DNA of 64,000 nt from Murimonas intestini (GCA_003148945.1 QGGY01000001.1:682001-746000), one strand, 5' to 3'. Counted from the first letter of the stretch, positions 1-8,876 are shown. Notes: a model not told the origin generated them from the letters alone. Numbers and translations: made by a program.

Positions 1-11
1 CCTTTGAAAAT

Positions 12-33
12 GCCCGTAAATCAAGGGCTTTTC
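12..33. repeat. Palindromic AAATCAAGGGCTTTT-type motif, site 1
   Basis: The motif gtaaatcaagggctttt lies just upstream of the truncated LemA gene. A related, more complete inverted form (AAGCCCTTG-TAAATCAA) occurs near 16821 and another near 17944. I suspect a recombination scar because it abuts a gene truncation, but no integrase is seen. Confidence 0.35.
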
Positions 34-40
34 GAGATAA

Positions 41-466
41 TCAAGTAATTTAATTCCAAATCTGTTGGAGACAGTCAAAGGCTATGCTGATTTCGAGAGG
101 ACCACCCTGGAAGCTGTGGTAAATGCCCGCGCAAGCGCCATAGGGGCCACGGATTTTGAGAAGATAGCGGCTGCCAATCAAAAGCTGTCGGCAGCACTCC
201 ATCAGTTTTTAGCCCTGGGGGAAGCATATCCGGACTTGAAAGCAAACAATAATTTTATGCAGCTCCAGCGAGAACTAACGGAAACGGAGAATAAAATTGC
301 TTTGTCCAGACAGTTCTATAACGATACGGCATTTAAATACAATAATGCTATCGAAATGTTTCCCGCCAGTGTGATAGCAGGGCTTTGCGGTTTTCATCCT
401 ATACCATTCTGGGAAACCACAGAACGCGGGAATATTTCAATTAAGGCAGAGGATATGAAATTGTAA
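41..466 (+). pseudogene. LemA family protein, 5'-truncated
   Basis: The reading frame encodes the C-terminal two thirds of a LemA protein. The conserved stretch NLIPNLLETVKGY is readable from about position 47, followed by the long helical region (ALGEAYPDLKANNNF, ELTETENKIALSRQFYND) and the family-typical YNNAIEMFPASVIAG. LemA proteins are usually about 185 residues with an N-terminal membrane anchor and extracytoplasmic helices. Here a TAA at 38-40 cuts the frame before the anchor and the first helix, so only about 140 codons remain. A TTG at 65 is the first possible start but has no ribosome binding site. The frame upstream (positions 3-53) carries an unrelated 16-residue tail, so this looks like a recombination junction and not the window edge alone. 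Family call is firm; pseudogene status is inferred. Confidence 0.75.
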
Positions 467-512
467 ACGCCTCGGTGATCATACGGCCAATACTTATTTC
501 ATGTTCAATGCC

Positions 513-549
513 AAAAGCAGTTAGTCTATATGAGTGACTGCTTTTTTTT
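513..549 (+). terminator. Rho-independent terminator
   Basis: The arms AAAAGCAGT and ACTGCTTTT flank a 15-nt loop and are followed by a run of T. The hairpin lies 47 bp after the LemA stop codon. Confidence 0.7.
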
Positions 550-630
550 ATACCAGAAAAGAGTTATACCCTAAATACAAAGGGAAGTATATCTGCAATA
601 CGTTGTCTATGGAAGGATACCTGATGATCT

Positions 631-1100
631 ATGCTAAATGATGAACAACTGGATATACCCCCTTTAGTGGTATACTTATATTTTGATATGCTGTATAATT
701 AATCCTATCATACAAACTGTAGAAGAAAGCTTAGTTTAAAAAATTAAATTGTTGGAGGTACATAACTATGAAGGATAAGATTGCATACTGTGGATTGAAC
801 TGCGAAAAATGTGACGCATATATTGCAACGATCAATGATGACCAGGAGTTGCGTGAGAAAACTGCAAAACTCTGGGCTGAGTTAAATAATGCACCCATTC
901 TGCCTGAACATATCAACTGTGAGGGGTGTCGTACTGATGGGGCAAAAACTGTATACTGCGATAGTTTTTGCGATATTCGTCAGTGCGCATTGAAAAAAGG
1001 TGTGGCCACATGTGGTGACTGCCCGAATATGGAAAAGTGTGAAACGCTTGGAATGATCATCTCAAATAATCCAGATGCTCTGCAAAATCTGAAAGGATAG
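631..1100 (+). repeat. 470-bp direct repeat, copy 1 (promoter region plus DUF3795 gene)
   Basis: This block matches 19890-20359 without any insertion or deletion, including 137 bp upstream of the gene. The upstream part carries a conserved TATAAT at 694-699 and the ribosome binding site TTGGAGG. The encoded proteins differ at 9 of 110 positions. Flanks on both sides differ. Confidence 0.9.
768..1100 (+). CDS. DUF3795 domain-containing cysteine-rich protein (copy 1)
   Basis: This is a 110-residue protein of the DUF3795 family, small cytoplasmic proteins rich in cysteine and presumed to bind metal; no reaction is established for the family. Visible features are CGLNCEKCDAY near residues 8-18, a CEGC at about 52-55, and a C-terminal cluster with CDSFCDIRQC, CGDC and a Cys after MEK. 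The start ATG follows TTGGAGG at normal spacing. A near-identical gene lies at 20027-20359 (101 of 110 residues identical) with the same upstream region, so this is a recent duplication or two captures of the same unit. A third, truncated family member is at 42551-42862. The family call is firm; function is unknown. Confidence 0.85.
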   Translation: MKDKIAYCGLNCEKCDAYIATINDDQELREKTAKLWAELNNAPILPEHINCEGCRTDGAKTVYCDSFCDIRQCALKKGVATCGDCPNMEKCETLGMIISNNPDALQNLKG

Positions 1101-1145
1101 ACTACATATTTTGATAACTCTTAATTTCATTGAAGGGATAGAATA

Positions 1146-1620
1146 ATGAGAATCGAAACAAAGCGACTTAATATTATTGCACTTACCCCAGAGCAGCTTG
1201 AATTATGGACGAATAACATTAGAGAGCTTGAAGAGGAACTACTATGCTTATATAAGGCGGAACCTATGGAGGGCTTGTTTCGTGAAATCGTATGCGGACA
1301 AGTTGAAAAGGCTCAAAAAGACCCAGCCAATTACCTTTGGCATACTTTTTGTCAGGCGTTTGGTAATTGGGCTTTGAAGCAGGAGGAAGTAAAACATATT
1401 ATTTCTGAAACGTGCAGAAATCGCAGAACGCTTTACCATAATAAACGAGTGGTTAAGAACTGCTTTTCATACAGAGCAGAAAGTGGTTTTCCCCTATGGG
1501 AATAAATATGGTTGGGGAATAGGGCATTATAAAAAGAAAAAACTTCTATGTATGGTATTATGGCATGGCTTGAGGGAAAAATTGATGAAAATGGAGATCC
1601 AATTAAAGATAAGTCTGAGT
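1146..1620 (+). pseudogene. Chimeric scrap: GNAT head, GNAT tail fragment and DUF3788 fragment
   Basis: An open frame at 1146-1505 begins with a typical RimJ/RimL GNAT N-terminus (MRIETKRLNIIALTPEQLELW). It then jumps at about residue 72 from the early domain to GNWALKQEEVKHIISET, which normally follows the acetyl-CoA loop, so an internal segment of roughly 50-60 residues is missing. From 1432 another frame reads FTIINEWLRTAFHTEQKVV then FPYGNKYGWGIGHYKKKK, which fits the core of DUF3788 proteins. From about 1550 a third unrecognised tail follows (YGIMAWLEGKIDENGDP) up to a TAA at about 1620. No part can make a complete domain. I read it as two or three genes fused by deletions. GNAT identity is firm, DUF3788 moderate. 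Confidence 0.65.
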
Positions 1621-1660
1621 AAACTTCCAGTCTGTAGTGGAGGAAATTAGAATTCGGAGG
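1621..1660 (+). repeat. Dispersed intergenic element, member A
   Basis: The spacer reads TTCCAGTCTGTAGTGGAGG followed by AAATTAGAATTCGGAGG and supplies the ribosome binding site of the next gene. It aligns with the spacer at 42861-42899 (TTCCAGTTGTCAAACTGG, then AAAATTTGAATTTGTGAG). Confidence 0.55.
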
Positions 1661-1664
1661 AAAA

Positions 1665-2144
1665 ATGATAATGTCAAGTTTAGAAGTGAACATAGAATAT
1701 ATCGAACAACAAACAGTATACGGATTGTGGCAAAAGTCAAATGACAGAACTATTTCCAAAGATATTAAGGTTCTTTCCAAACAGTATCATGCCGTGGTTT
1801 CCATGCCAGAGGGAAAGGTGCTACCCTATTTTGTCCTGTCCAGAAATTACAATGAGCAAAGCCGCGATTTTGAATTATTTATTGGCAGTGTGATTGACAA
1901 AGGCGATTTAGAAAGCTATGTCCTCCCGGCCAGCGAGTACGCCAAAATCACAGTAAAGCCTAAAATGGGCTTTTTGTGGGGTGTTTCTATTGGAGAGGCA
2001 AAACAATATTTCTATACGAAATGGTTGCCTACAAGTTCCTTTGAAGCATTGAATTTGGAATATGAGTATCACACAGAAAGAAGCACGGGAAAGCAACCGA
2101 CGATTGACATTATCTTTGCCATTCGACACAAAGCTATCAATTAA
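1665..2144 (+). CDS. GyrI-like / AraC effector-binding domain protein
   Basis: This 159-residue protein matches the stand-alone GyrI-like small-molecule-binding fold (SHS2 pair) that also forms the C-terminal half of many AraC and MerR regulators. It opens with a beta-strand segment (VNIEYIEQQTVYGLW), has the central motif DFELFIGSVIDKG, then LPASEYAKITVKP, and ends with the family-like sequence LNLEYEYHTERSTGKQPTIDI before IIFAIR. There is no DNA-binding domain, so it would act as a drug-binding or sequestering protein or a free effector sensor in the cytoplasm. CGGAGG at 1655-1660 precedes the ATG at 1665; a second in-frame ATG at 1671 is equally possible. It is a stand-alone gene between two dispersed spacer elements. 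Confidence 0.75.
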   Translation: MIMSSLEVNIEYIEQQTVYGLWQKSNDRTISKDIKVLSKQYHAVVSMPEGKVLPYFVLSRNYNEQSRDFELFIGSVIDKGDLESYVLPASEYAKITVKPKMGFLWGVSIGEAKQYFYTKWLPTSSFEALNLEYEYHTERSTGKQPTIDIIFAIRHKAIN

Positions 2145-2190
2145 AATTTGTACGTTATAGGCAAATAAAATTTATATTTTGTGAACGAGG
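2142..2190 (+). repeat. Dispersed intergenic element, member B
   Basis: The right half reads AAATAAAATTTATATTTTG then TGAACGAGG, matching the GAAAATTTGAATTTGT-type right half of the other spacers. The left half is degenerate. It ends in the ribosome binding site of the next gene. Confidence 0.45.
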
Positions 2191-2198
2191 TGAGGGCT

Positions 2199-2826
2199 GT
2201 GAACATATTGATACTATATTATTCTGGTGTAGTTAACACTAAAATGGTTGCCGAAAAAATATTTGATTTACTGCATGGTTTGCATGAAGTTACCCTTGCT
2301 TCTATTGAAAAATTAACAACGGATATAACCATAGATAATTATGATAGTTTGGTGATAGGTTTCCCCACCATTCATGCTTCCCCTGCACAACCAATACTTA
2401 CTTTTATCGAACAGATAAAGCAACTAAAAAAATCTATTCCAACTTTTCTTTTTACAACCTGTGGATTATATTCAGCAAATACTTTACGGATATTTGCTAA
2501 ACAGTGTGAGAAGAAAAACATCATTACGATTTTAAGTAAGAATTATCGCTGTGCTGCTACTGATGGCGTTCTAATTGCACCTACCATGAATATATGGTCA
2601 TGCCATGAGAAACGATTAGACAAAAAAGTGGAGAACGATGTCAGCGATTTTATGTGGAAAATGCATTATGAATTGTCCTGCGCAATGTATCTACAAGGAT
2701 GACAAAGGATACCCATTGTTTGATAATGAAAAGTGCATACATTGTTATAGATGAATTCGCCATTGTCCTAAAAAGGCATTGTCATTGTCAAAGAAGTGTC
2801 CCCCATTAAAAACATTGTACTATTAA
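2199..2826 (+). pseudogene. EFR1-type flavodoxin-ferredoxin protein, frameshifted and with an internal stop
   Basis: The frame starts with a flavodoxin FMN loop (ILILYYSGVVNTKMVAEKI) and continues with DSLVIGFPTIHASPAQP, the pattern of EFR1-family proteins that join a flavodoxin domain to a two-cluster ferredoxin. I prefer the GTG at 2199, preceded by GAGGTGAGG, over the GTG at 2181. The reading frame stops at 2702. From 2671 the ferredoxin part continues in another frame (NCPAQCIYKDDKGYPLFDNE, then KCIHCYR), hits TGA at 2752-2754 and resumes as HCPKKALSLSKKC until TAA at 2824-2826. The segment joining the two domains, including the first Cys pair of cluster 1, is missing. It therefore carries one deletion, one frameshift and one nonsense codon. 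Family call is strong; it is not functional as electron-transfer protein. Confidence 0.8.
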
Positions 2827-3045
2827 TGAACAATTGGAATAAGGTTCTACAGCATAGACTACATGATTGGGGAATTCGGCTGCCGCCGCAGGGCTTTGGT
2901 AAAATGATTGTGGTGGACTTGGCAGGCAGGATTGCCCTCTGCCCTGACGGCATACGAATTGTGGTACAGCCTGAACCGGAAAATAAGGCTTCCTGCGGCC
3001 TGAAAGATTATTCGACAAATCAAAAGTTTCGGAGGAAATTGGAAA

Positions 3046-3345
3046 ATGGAAAAATCAATGTACATGATGATGATTGAGAAAAGTAAGACCTATAATAGAA
3101 TCACAAAGAAAGTGGTTGAAGAACATGTTGCAAACATAAGAAAATTAGATGATGAAAATAAGCTGGAAATCTGCGGAGTTTTTAAAGGTTATCCAGGGGT
3201 GGCAGGTATGTATATCTTGAAAGTAGAAAACCGTGAGGAAGCAAAGAAAATTTGTGATAATGAGCCATTGGTTGTTGGGGGATATGCAACATACAAACTG
3301 ATAGATTTTTTTGTTGCAAATCGGGATAACAATTATCTGCTCTAA
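3046..3345 (+). CDS. YciI-like (YCII-related) protein
   Basis: This 99-residue protein fits the dimeric alpha+beta barrel YciI family. It has the family pattern of a helix with a conserved HVANIRKLDDENKLEICG, a glycine-rich strand (YPGVAGMYILKVENREEAK) and the final VVGGYATYKLIDF strand. The His at residue 23 and an Asp just after it correspond to the pair often proposed as active site in the family, but no general reaction is known. GGAGG at about 3030 precedes the ATG; further Met codons at positions 5, 7, 8 and 9 make the exact start uncertain. Upstream, 2827-3045 holds no recognisable gene although it is more GC-rich than its surroundings. Confidence 0.7.
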   Translation: MEKSMYMMMIEKSKTYNRITKKVVEEHVANIRKLDDENKLEICGVFKGYPGVAGMYILKVENREEAKKICDNEPLVVGGYATYKLIDFFVANRDNNYLL

Positions 3346-3351
3346 CAGAAA

Positions 3352-3444
3352 GTGTTTCATATATTTGAATGGCTGTTCGTTGGAATAGCACCGCTTGCTA
3401 TGAGTGGCGCAATCGTTGGAGGTTGCTTGACACGGAAGAAATGA
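3352..3444 (+). pseudogene. Fragment of a small membrane protein (C-terminal tail)
   Basis: A 30-codon frame reads a hydrophobic segment (FEWLFVGIAPLAMSGAIVGG) followed by CLTRKK and a stop. It looks like the end of an integral membrane protein, but there is no ribosome binding site and no body of a gene upstream. I do not recognise the family. The region from 3445 to 3559 holds only the promoter area of the following operon. Confidence 0.35.
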
Positions 3445-3559
3445 TTTACCATTTCCATAATCTTGATTTCTGATACGACTTTTTATATAATAAAATTGTG
3501 GCTTTGAGCATACGGACTACACAGATTTGACGTTCTATATTAACGAGGAGATTACGGAT

Positions 3560-4273
3560 GTGTTTAAGATAGCAATCTGCGATGATGAGCAAGCTCTTAT
3601 CGTTGAGTTAAAGAATAATTTAAAAAGATATGCAGACGAAACGGAAACGACGTTCTGTTTCTTTGAATTTCATGATGGAATGGAACTGATTGAAAATTAT
3701 CAGCCAGACTTTGACCTGATCTTTATGGATATAAAGATGGAGAGGCTGAACGGTTTGAAAACTGCTGAGGAGATCCGAAAGACTGATAGTACGGTAGGCT
3801 TATTTTTCCTGACATCTCTATCCAGGTATGTGTGGAAGGGCTATGAATATGGAGCATTAAATTATCTGCTTAAACCGATCAAATACGGCAGGCTTAAAAT
3901 GGAGCTTGACCGCTTTTTCTCACGCTATCAAGTGGGAGAGGAATTATATATCAGCTTTTCAAACGATAACGGAAAATTCAAAGTGCTGTATAAAGATCTG
4001 CGTTATGCCGAAACCGCCAAGCGCAATGTACTTCTTCACTTTGAGAGCGGAGAACAGGTTATTTACAAGAGCATGAAAGAAATCGCTTCGCTTTTAGAAG
4101 CGCAGCAGCAGTTTGTCCGTTGTCATGTAAGTTATATCGTGAATATGGCGTATGTGAAAAGTGTGGAAAATCTGGAGGTGGTTTTGACCACAGGCCAGCA
4201 TGTTCCTATCAGCCAGCCGAAACGGAAAGATTTTATGCAGCGACTGGCGGATTACTGGGGGGATATGCTGTGA
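3560..4273 (+). CDS. LytTR-family response regulator (AgrA/LytR type)
   Basis: The protein has about 237 residues. The N-terminal receiver domain shows the acidic pair IAICDDEQ, the phosphoacceptor Asp in FDLIFMDIKM, the conserved Thr/Ser in FFLTSLS and the Lys in YLLKPIK. The C-terminal LytTR DNA-binding domain spans about residues 135-235 and includes RYAETAKRNVLLH and the RCHVSYIVNMAYVKSVE segment. The longer open frame begins at 3527, but GTG at 3560 has a ribosome binding site (CGAGGAG, 3544-3550) at 9 nt, so I start there; the ATG at 3558 is out of frame. It overlaps the kinase start by one base at 4273. Likely target is the ABC operon starting at 5744. Confidence 0.9.
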   Translation: MFKIAICDDEQALIVELKNNLKRYADETETTFCFFEFHDGMELIENYQPDFDLIFMDIKMERLNGLKTAEEIRKTDSTVGLFFLTSLSRYVWKGYEYGALNYLLKPIKYGRLKMELDRFFSRYQVGEELYISFSNDNGKFKVLYKDLRYAETAKRNVLLHFESGEQVIYKSMKEIASLLEAQQQFVRCHVSYIVNMAYVKSVENLEVVLTTGQHVPISQPKRKDFMQRLADYWGDML

Positions 4274-5568
4274 TGTGGCTTTATTATTTGTTGGATGTCA
4301 CCGCAACAATAGTGGAAGCGGTTATTTTTTATGTGATCACTTTATGTTTCTGTCATACCTGCCGCTTTCAAAAGGCAGTCAGCCGGGTTGTACCACCTGT
4401 TATTTATGCAATCGTAGTTATCATTTTAACATTTTTTACAGACATAGGGGCATATCGTATGTTCATTTTATTGTCTTTGATGGTAGGGCTGATTTTGCTA
4501 TTTTATAAAGAGCCTTTCCAGCGTGCACTGATTGTTATGGAGTTAACATTTCTAGTGCAGATACCGCTTTCTGAGTCTGTGGGATTGTCTATTATGAATT
4601 TTGTTTATCACGGTGATGTGATGATGCAAATAGATGGAACATCCATTATTAAATGGCAGGTATATATTTTTTTAATATTGATAAAGCTGCTGTTTTTGAC
4701 AGTAACTTATCGGCTGCTAAAGAATTTCAAATGCGAAATTCAGCTAAAAGATACTGCCATATTATTCGTCAGTTTCCTTTTGGTGTTCTGCATATCGTTC
4801 GCCAGTACATACAGTTTTCTGGACTTAGGATCCTTTGATACCTTGGCTTTGGATTTGGTTACATCTTTTCTGGGGGTATTCTTTATCATACAGTTTCTGT
4901 ATTCTCGAAATGTATCGTTCCTCCGAGAGCAGGAACAGAAAGACAAGCTGCAGATCGCACAGCTACAGCAGCAGTATGCCTATTACCGGGATAAAGCAAA
5001 AAACGAGGAATGTATCCGTTCTATCTATCATGATATGAAAAATCACCTGCTTGTGCTTGAGGGCAGTCATGGGACAGAAGCTGCCTGTAAGATGGTGCAG
5101 CAGCTGCGTTCACAAATTGCCGGCTACGAGGATTATATCCATACCGGCAATGATTTCCTTGATATCATCATCAGGGACAAGGCGGAAAAAGCCCGTGAAA
5201 AGTGTATTGATTTTTCAGCAAGCCTTGATTTCAGTAATATAGATTTTATTGAGCCGCTTGATATCAGTACCTTTTTCGGTAACGGGATAGATAATGCGAT
5301 TGAAGCGAGTGAAGGGTTGGCTGAGGATGAACGGGTGATACTTGTCAAGGCGCGCAAGGTGCAGGATTTTGTGTCTATCTTGATAGAGAACAACTGTACA
5401 GACGATCCCCACAGCGGCAGCCGCACAACAAAGACAGATACGTTCCTGCATGGTTTAGGCATTTCCAATATGAAAAAGGCGGCCGAAAAGTATAACGGCA
5501 TTTGCACCACAGTGCAGAAAAATGGGAAATTTACCATGAAGATTTTGCTGCCTGTTCCCAAGAGGTAA
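4273..5568 (+). CDS. GHKL-domain sensor histidine kinase (AgrC/BlpH type)
   Basis: The 431-residue protein has an N-terminal half with about six hydrophobic segments (from MWLYYLLDVTATIVEAVIF to GVFFIIQFLYS) and a cytoplasmic kinase part. The dimerisation and phosphotransfer helix carries the His in SIYHDMKNHLL (about residue 250), and the ATPase domain shows the N box NGIDNAIEAS and a G box HGLGISNMKKAAEKY. This is the quorum-sensing class (HPK10) that pairs with LytTR regulators, as with the gene just upstream. The ATG at 4273 overlaps the regulator's TGA, implying translational coupling. The frame is open further upstream (to 4120) but that part lies inside the regulator. The signal is unknown; no AgrB or AgrD gene is nearby. 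Confidence 0.9.
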   Translation: MWLYYLLDVTATIVEAVIFYVITLCFCHTCRFQKAVSRVVPPVIYAIVVIILTFFTDIGAYRMFILLSLMVGLILLFYKEPFQRALIVMELTFLVQIPLSESVGLSIMNFVYHGDVMMQIDGTSIIKWQVYIFLILIKLLFLTVTYRLLKNFKCEIQLKDTAILFVSFLLVFCISFASTYSFLDLGSFDTLALDLVTSFLGVFFIIQFLYSRNVSFLREQEQKDKLQIAQLQQQYAYYRDKAKNEECIRSIYHDMKNHLLVLEGSHGTEAACKMVQQLRSQIAGYEDYIHTGNDFLDIIIRDKAEKAREKCIDFSASLDFSNIDFIEPLDISTFFGNGIDNAIEASEGLAEDERVILVKARKVQDFVSILIENNCTDDPHSGSRTTKTDTFLHGLGISNMKKAAEKYNGICTTVQKNGKFTMKILLPVPKR

Positions 5569-5743
5569 AATTCAGTATCATCATCTGCCACCGAGAGGTT
5601 TTCACTTATGAAAGCCTCTCTTTTTTCTGTTCATTTATTAGATTTTGCGGTGTAGATGTTAGATTTTGTGTCTGCTATTGCCCTTTTTTATATGTGGTAT
5701 AAGATTATCCGTAATATGCTCAAAACTTAAGGAGGAAATTTAT

Positions 5744-6409
5744 ATGCCAATTTTATGTGCATCTCATTTGAAAAAATATTATGGTAAGGACGAGAACCTT
5801 GTCAAAGCACTTGACAATGTGAATGTATCTGTAGACAAAGGACAATTTGTTGCTGTTATCGGAACATCGGGCAGCGGAAAATCCACCCTGCTCAATATGC
5901 TCGGCGGCTTGGATGTCCCTACTTCAGGCAGTGTGCAGGTGGAAGATCAGAGCATTGAAAAAATGAGCGAGGAACAGCTCACAGTGTTCCGCAGAAGGAG
6001 GATAGGATTTATCTTTCAAAACTACAACCTTATCCCTTATCTGACTGCATATGAGAATATCGTGCTGCCTGTCCGCCTTGACGGAAAAAAAGAGGATAAG
6101 GGGTTTTTAAAGGAAATCGTACAGTTCCTGGAACTTGACAAGAAGCTGCAAAATTATCCGAGCCATCTTTCCGGCGGTCAGCAGCAGCGTGTGGCGATTT
6201 CGAGGGCATTGGTGTCCAAGCCGGCCATTATCCTTGCGGATGAGCCAACAGGAAACCTTGACAGCCGAACAGGCGATAAGGTTATCGATCTTTTGAAAAT
6301 GACAAGTGAAAAGTTCAGCCAGACGATCGTGATGATCACCCACAACTCTAAAATCGCGGAAAAGGCAGATGTGCAGATCCGCATTGAGGATGGAAAAATT
6401 CGTTCATAA
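5744..6409 (+). CDS. ABC transporter ATP-binding protein (MacB/LolD-like)
   Basis: This 221-residue ATPase shows Walker A GTSGSGKST, the Q loop FIFQNYNLIPY, the signature LSGGQQQRVAISRAL, Walker B IILADEPTGNLDS and the H-loop His in VMITHN. The class, with the N-terminal pattern HLKKYYG...VKALDNVNVSVDKG, partners FtsX-type permeases that export or sense peptides. The start at 5744 follows AAGGAGGAAATT; the longer open frame from 5666 is not supported. It is 12 bp upstream of the permease gene and downstream of the LytTR/GHKL pair, after a 175-bp gap that presumably holds the promoter. Its G+C is higher than that of the neighbouring LanFEG module. Confidence 0.93.
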   Translation: MPILCASHLKKYYGKDENLVKALDNVNVSVDKGQFVAVIGTSGSGKSTLLNMLGGLDVPTSGSVQVEDQSIEKMSEEQLTVFRRRRIGFIFQNYNLIPYLTAYENIVLPVRLDGKKEDKGFLKEIVQFLELDKKLQNYPSHLSGGQQQRVAISRALVSKPAIILADEPTGNLDSRTGDKVIDLLKMTSEKFSQTIVMITHNSKIAEKADVQIRIEDGKIRS

Positions 6410-6421
6410 GGGAGTGAAAAA

Positions 6422-8830
6422 ATGAGCAGTAATAAAATAACGAAAAAAATGATTTCTCAGATGTCAAGGCAGAGTCTGAAATCCAGCCGTATGCGCAACA
6501 TCTTTGTGATGATCACCATTGTTCTGGCGTCTGCCCTGCTGATGGCAATCCTGATGTATACAGCCGGTCAGCAGGAATATACGAAAAGGCAGCTTTCTCA
6601 TATGCAGCAGGTAGGATATTTCAACCTCTCTGAAGGTCAAGCAGAAGCCCTGGAAGCAGACGAGCGTATTGCTTATCAAATCCAGGTCAAGACAGGTACG
6701 CCTTCTGAAATGGATGGTTTTGAGATCATCCCTTTCTATGTGGACGAGATGTCCGATAAGATCCAGATCGGAGAGCTGGAATCCGGCACACTGCCAGAAG
6801 GAGAAGATGAAATTGCGGTACAGGGAGCAATGCTTGAAAAAGTGGGGATTGCTCCGGAGATTGGCAGTCAGGTCACTTTAGACTTTTATGATGGAAATAC
6901 AGAAACCTTTACGGTAGCGGGTATTTTGAAGGGCGGCGAAGCCGCCAAGCGGTTTTCTGTATTCTTTTCCCGAAGCTATGCCGAAAATGGAAGCCAGCTA
7001 AAAGATTCTCCATATGAGGTCTACGCGAAATTGTATGGTGCGGCCACAATGCATCCTGAAGAATGTAAGGAAGCAATGTACCTGATCGGCAGCGATGCAG
7101 GTATTGAGAGAAAGTACATCAACCCGTCAAAACCTTTCCTGGACTCTTTATCCATCAATATGCAGGATGTTTTAATTTTTGGCTTGGTTGGTGTTGTCAT
7201 CCTGCTTGCCTGTATCCTGGTCATTTACGGCGTGTTTTATCTGTCTGTTATCGGAAAAATACACCAGTTCGGGCAGCTTTGCACCATTGGCATGACAAAA
7301 AAACAAATGAAAAAACTGGTGTCAAAGGAAGGCCGCAGGCTGTTTCTATATGCTTCTCCTATCGGCATCCTCATTGGCGGTGTGGCAGGTTACTTTATCA
7401 TTCCCTCAGGCTTTGATTTATGGAACACCCTGCTGATCGCGGCCTGCGTGTTTATCATCATCTGTCTCATCACAATGATTTCCGTACATAAGCCTGCAAA
7501 ACTGGCAGCGTTGGTATCCCCTATGGAAGCGCTGCGTTATGTACCGCAGGACGATATGGAAAAGACCGCTAACAAGAAGATGTGCCGCAGCCTTACCCCG
7601 TTTGGTCTGGGCGTGATGAACTTTTCCAAAAATAAAAAGAAATCAGTTATCACGATGCTTTCTCTTGCTTTTGGTGGTATACTCTTTATGGTAGCAGCTA
7701 CTTATATCTCTTCCTTTGACAAGGCAAATTATTCAAGGCAGTCGCATTTTACACATGCAGAGTTTGATATTTTCTATTCACAGTTTGCTATAGAACTAAA
7801 CGAAAATGGAATGAGCGAGCTGCAGTCAAAAGTGCCCCTTGACAGTCAGATGATCCAGGAGATCATAGCTATTGACGGTGTGGAAGGAGTGGAACAATTA
7901 AAAAATTTTGGCATCATATATGACTTTCCAAAACTAGATGAGTTTAACAACAAGGATACGGTCTATCCTCTGAACGATGAAGAAACGAAAACTATCGGGA
8001 ATTATATAGAGGAGGGTTCGGCTGACTATGATAAACTGATGTCCGGTGATTATGTACTGGTAACTGGTAATTCCAATGTCATGGAAATTTATGGATGGCA
8101 GTTTCATGTTGGAGATGTGTTGACATTCCATTATTATGATGGGACTCAGATGGCAGAGAAGGAGGTAACGATTCTCGGGATCTTGAATGATCAATATACT
8201 CTGGATAACGACCATCTGGAAGGCTGGTTCCTAATGCCTGAACAGGTTATTTTGAATTTAGTATCCTATGATAGCCTGAATTCCAATCTGCTTGTATCAA
8301 CTGACCCTGAGAAGGAAGCTGCTGTTGGCGAAGTCTTAAGCCAGATGGTAGATGAAAGAATGGAATTGGATATGCAGACACTTGCTGACAGAAAGATTGC
8401 AGATGCACATACAGTCAATACTCTTTTCGGAGCGATCAGCGGACTTGCCATCTTTATCATGACGTTCAGCGTTTTAAGTATGATGAACACGCTGATCACC
8501 AATATCGTAACCCGGAAACAAGAGCTTGCAATGCTTGAATCCATCGGTATGGCGAAAGCTCAAATCCGCAAAATGCTCTTGGGAGAGAGCCTGTTTTTGG
8601 TCCTTATGACTGTGGGCACCACAATGACTATCGGTACGATGTGCGGTTATGTTCTAAGTAAGATGCTTTACAATAGGGGGGCTTTCTATATGGCGTTTAA
8701 GTTCCCGACGGTTTTTGCGCTTGTGTATGCGGCTGTACTGATCGCAATACCACTTATCATCATCCTGGTGTCTATGAAGAGCTTTTCAAAGGAGGCTCTT
8801 GTGGAACGCCTTAGAGGGGTGGAGTGTTGA
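6422..8830 (+). CDS. FtsX-like ABC transporter permease
   Basis: The 802-residue protein has the architecture of large FtsX-type permeases: an N-terminal membrane segment (about residues 25-47), an extracytoplasmic domain of about 200 residues, three hydrophobic segments (about 245-355), a second extracytoplasmic part (residues 440-650) and three C-terminal segments. The conserved FtsX motifs are visible in IGKIHQFGQLCTIGMTKKQ and VTRKQELAMLESIGMAKAQI. It pairs with the ATPase 12 bp upstream. Such exporters with a sensor kinase usually handle antimicrobial peptides or autoinducing peptides, but here the kinase is of the GHKL class and not the BceS class. GGGAGTGAA precedes the ATG. No truncation is seen. 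Confidence 0.9.
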   Translation: MSSNKITKKMISQMSRQSLKSSRMRNIFVMITIVLASALLMAILMYTAGQQEYTKRQLSHMQQVGYFNLSEGQAEALEADERIAYQIQVKTGTPSEMDGFEIIPFYVDEMSDKIQIGELESGTLPEGEDEIAVQGAMLEKVGIAPEIGSQVTLDFYDGNTETFTVAGILKGGEAAKRFSVFFSRSYAENGSQLKDSPYEVYAKLYGAATMHPEECKEAMYLIGSDAGIERKYINPSKPFLDSLSINMQDVLIFGLVGVVILLACILVIYGVFYLSVIGKIHQFGQLCTIGMTKKQMKKLVSKEGRRLFLYASPIGILIGGVAGYFIIPSGFDLWNTLLIAACVFIIICLITMISVHKPAKLAALVSPMEALRYVPQDDMEKTANKKMCRSLTPFGLGVMNFSKNKKKSVITMLSLAFGGILFMVAATYISSFDKANYSRQSHFTHAEFDIFYSQFAIELNENGMSELQSKVPLDSQMIQEIIAIDGVEGVEQLKNFGIIYDFPKLDEFNNKDTVYPLNDEETKTIGNYIEEGSADYDKLMSGDYVLVTGNSNVMEIYGWQFHVGDVLTFHYYDGTQMAEKEVTILGILNDQYTLDNDHLEGWFLMPEQVILNLVSYDSLNSNLLVSTDPEKEAAVGEVLSQMVDERMELDMQTLADRKIADAHTVNTLFGAISGLAIFIMTFSVLSMMNTLITNIVTRKQELAMLESIGMAKAQIRKMLLGESLFLVLMTVGTTMTIGTMCGYVLSKMLYNRGAFYMAFKFPTVFALVYAAVLIAIPLIIILVSMKSFSKEALVERLRGVEC

Positions 8831-8850
8831 TGAGTGGATAATGACAAAAA

Positions 8851-8876
8851 GCACGGTTAGAATTTGTAGGAGAAGA
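8851..8876 (+). repeat. Dispersed intergenic element, partial member C
   Basis: Only the right half is present: CGGTTAGAATTTGTAGGAGA. It matches the right half of the spacers at 41961-42005 and 43359-43400. It is followed by an unrecognised 38-codon frame (MVLPKKNNNAIDAIAETETG...) that ends at 8990. Confidence 0.4.

Noticed and set aside
2827-3045. Open frame with moderate GC content between the flavodoxin remnant and the YciI-like gene
   Set aside because: No start support and no family match on either strand.
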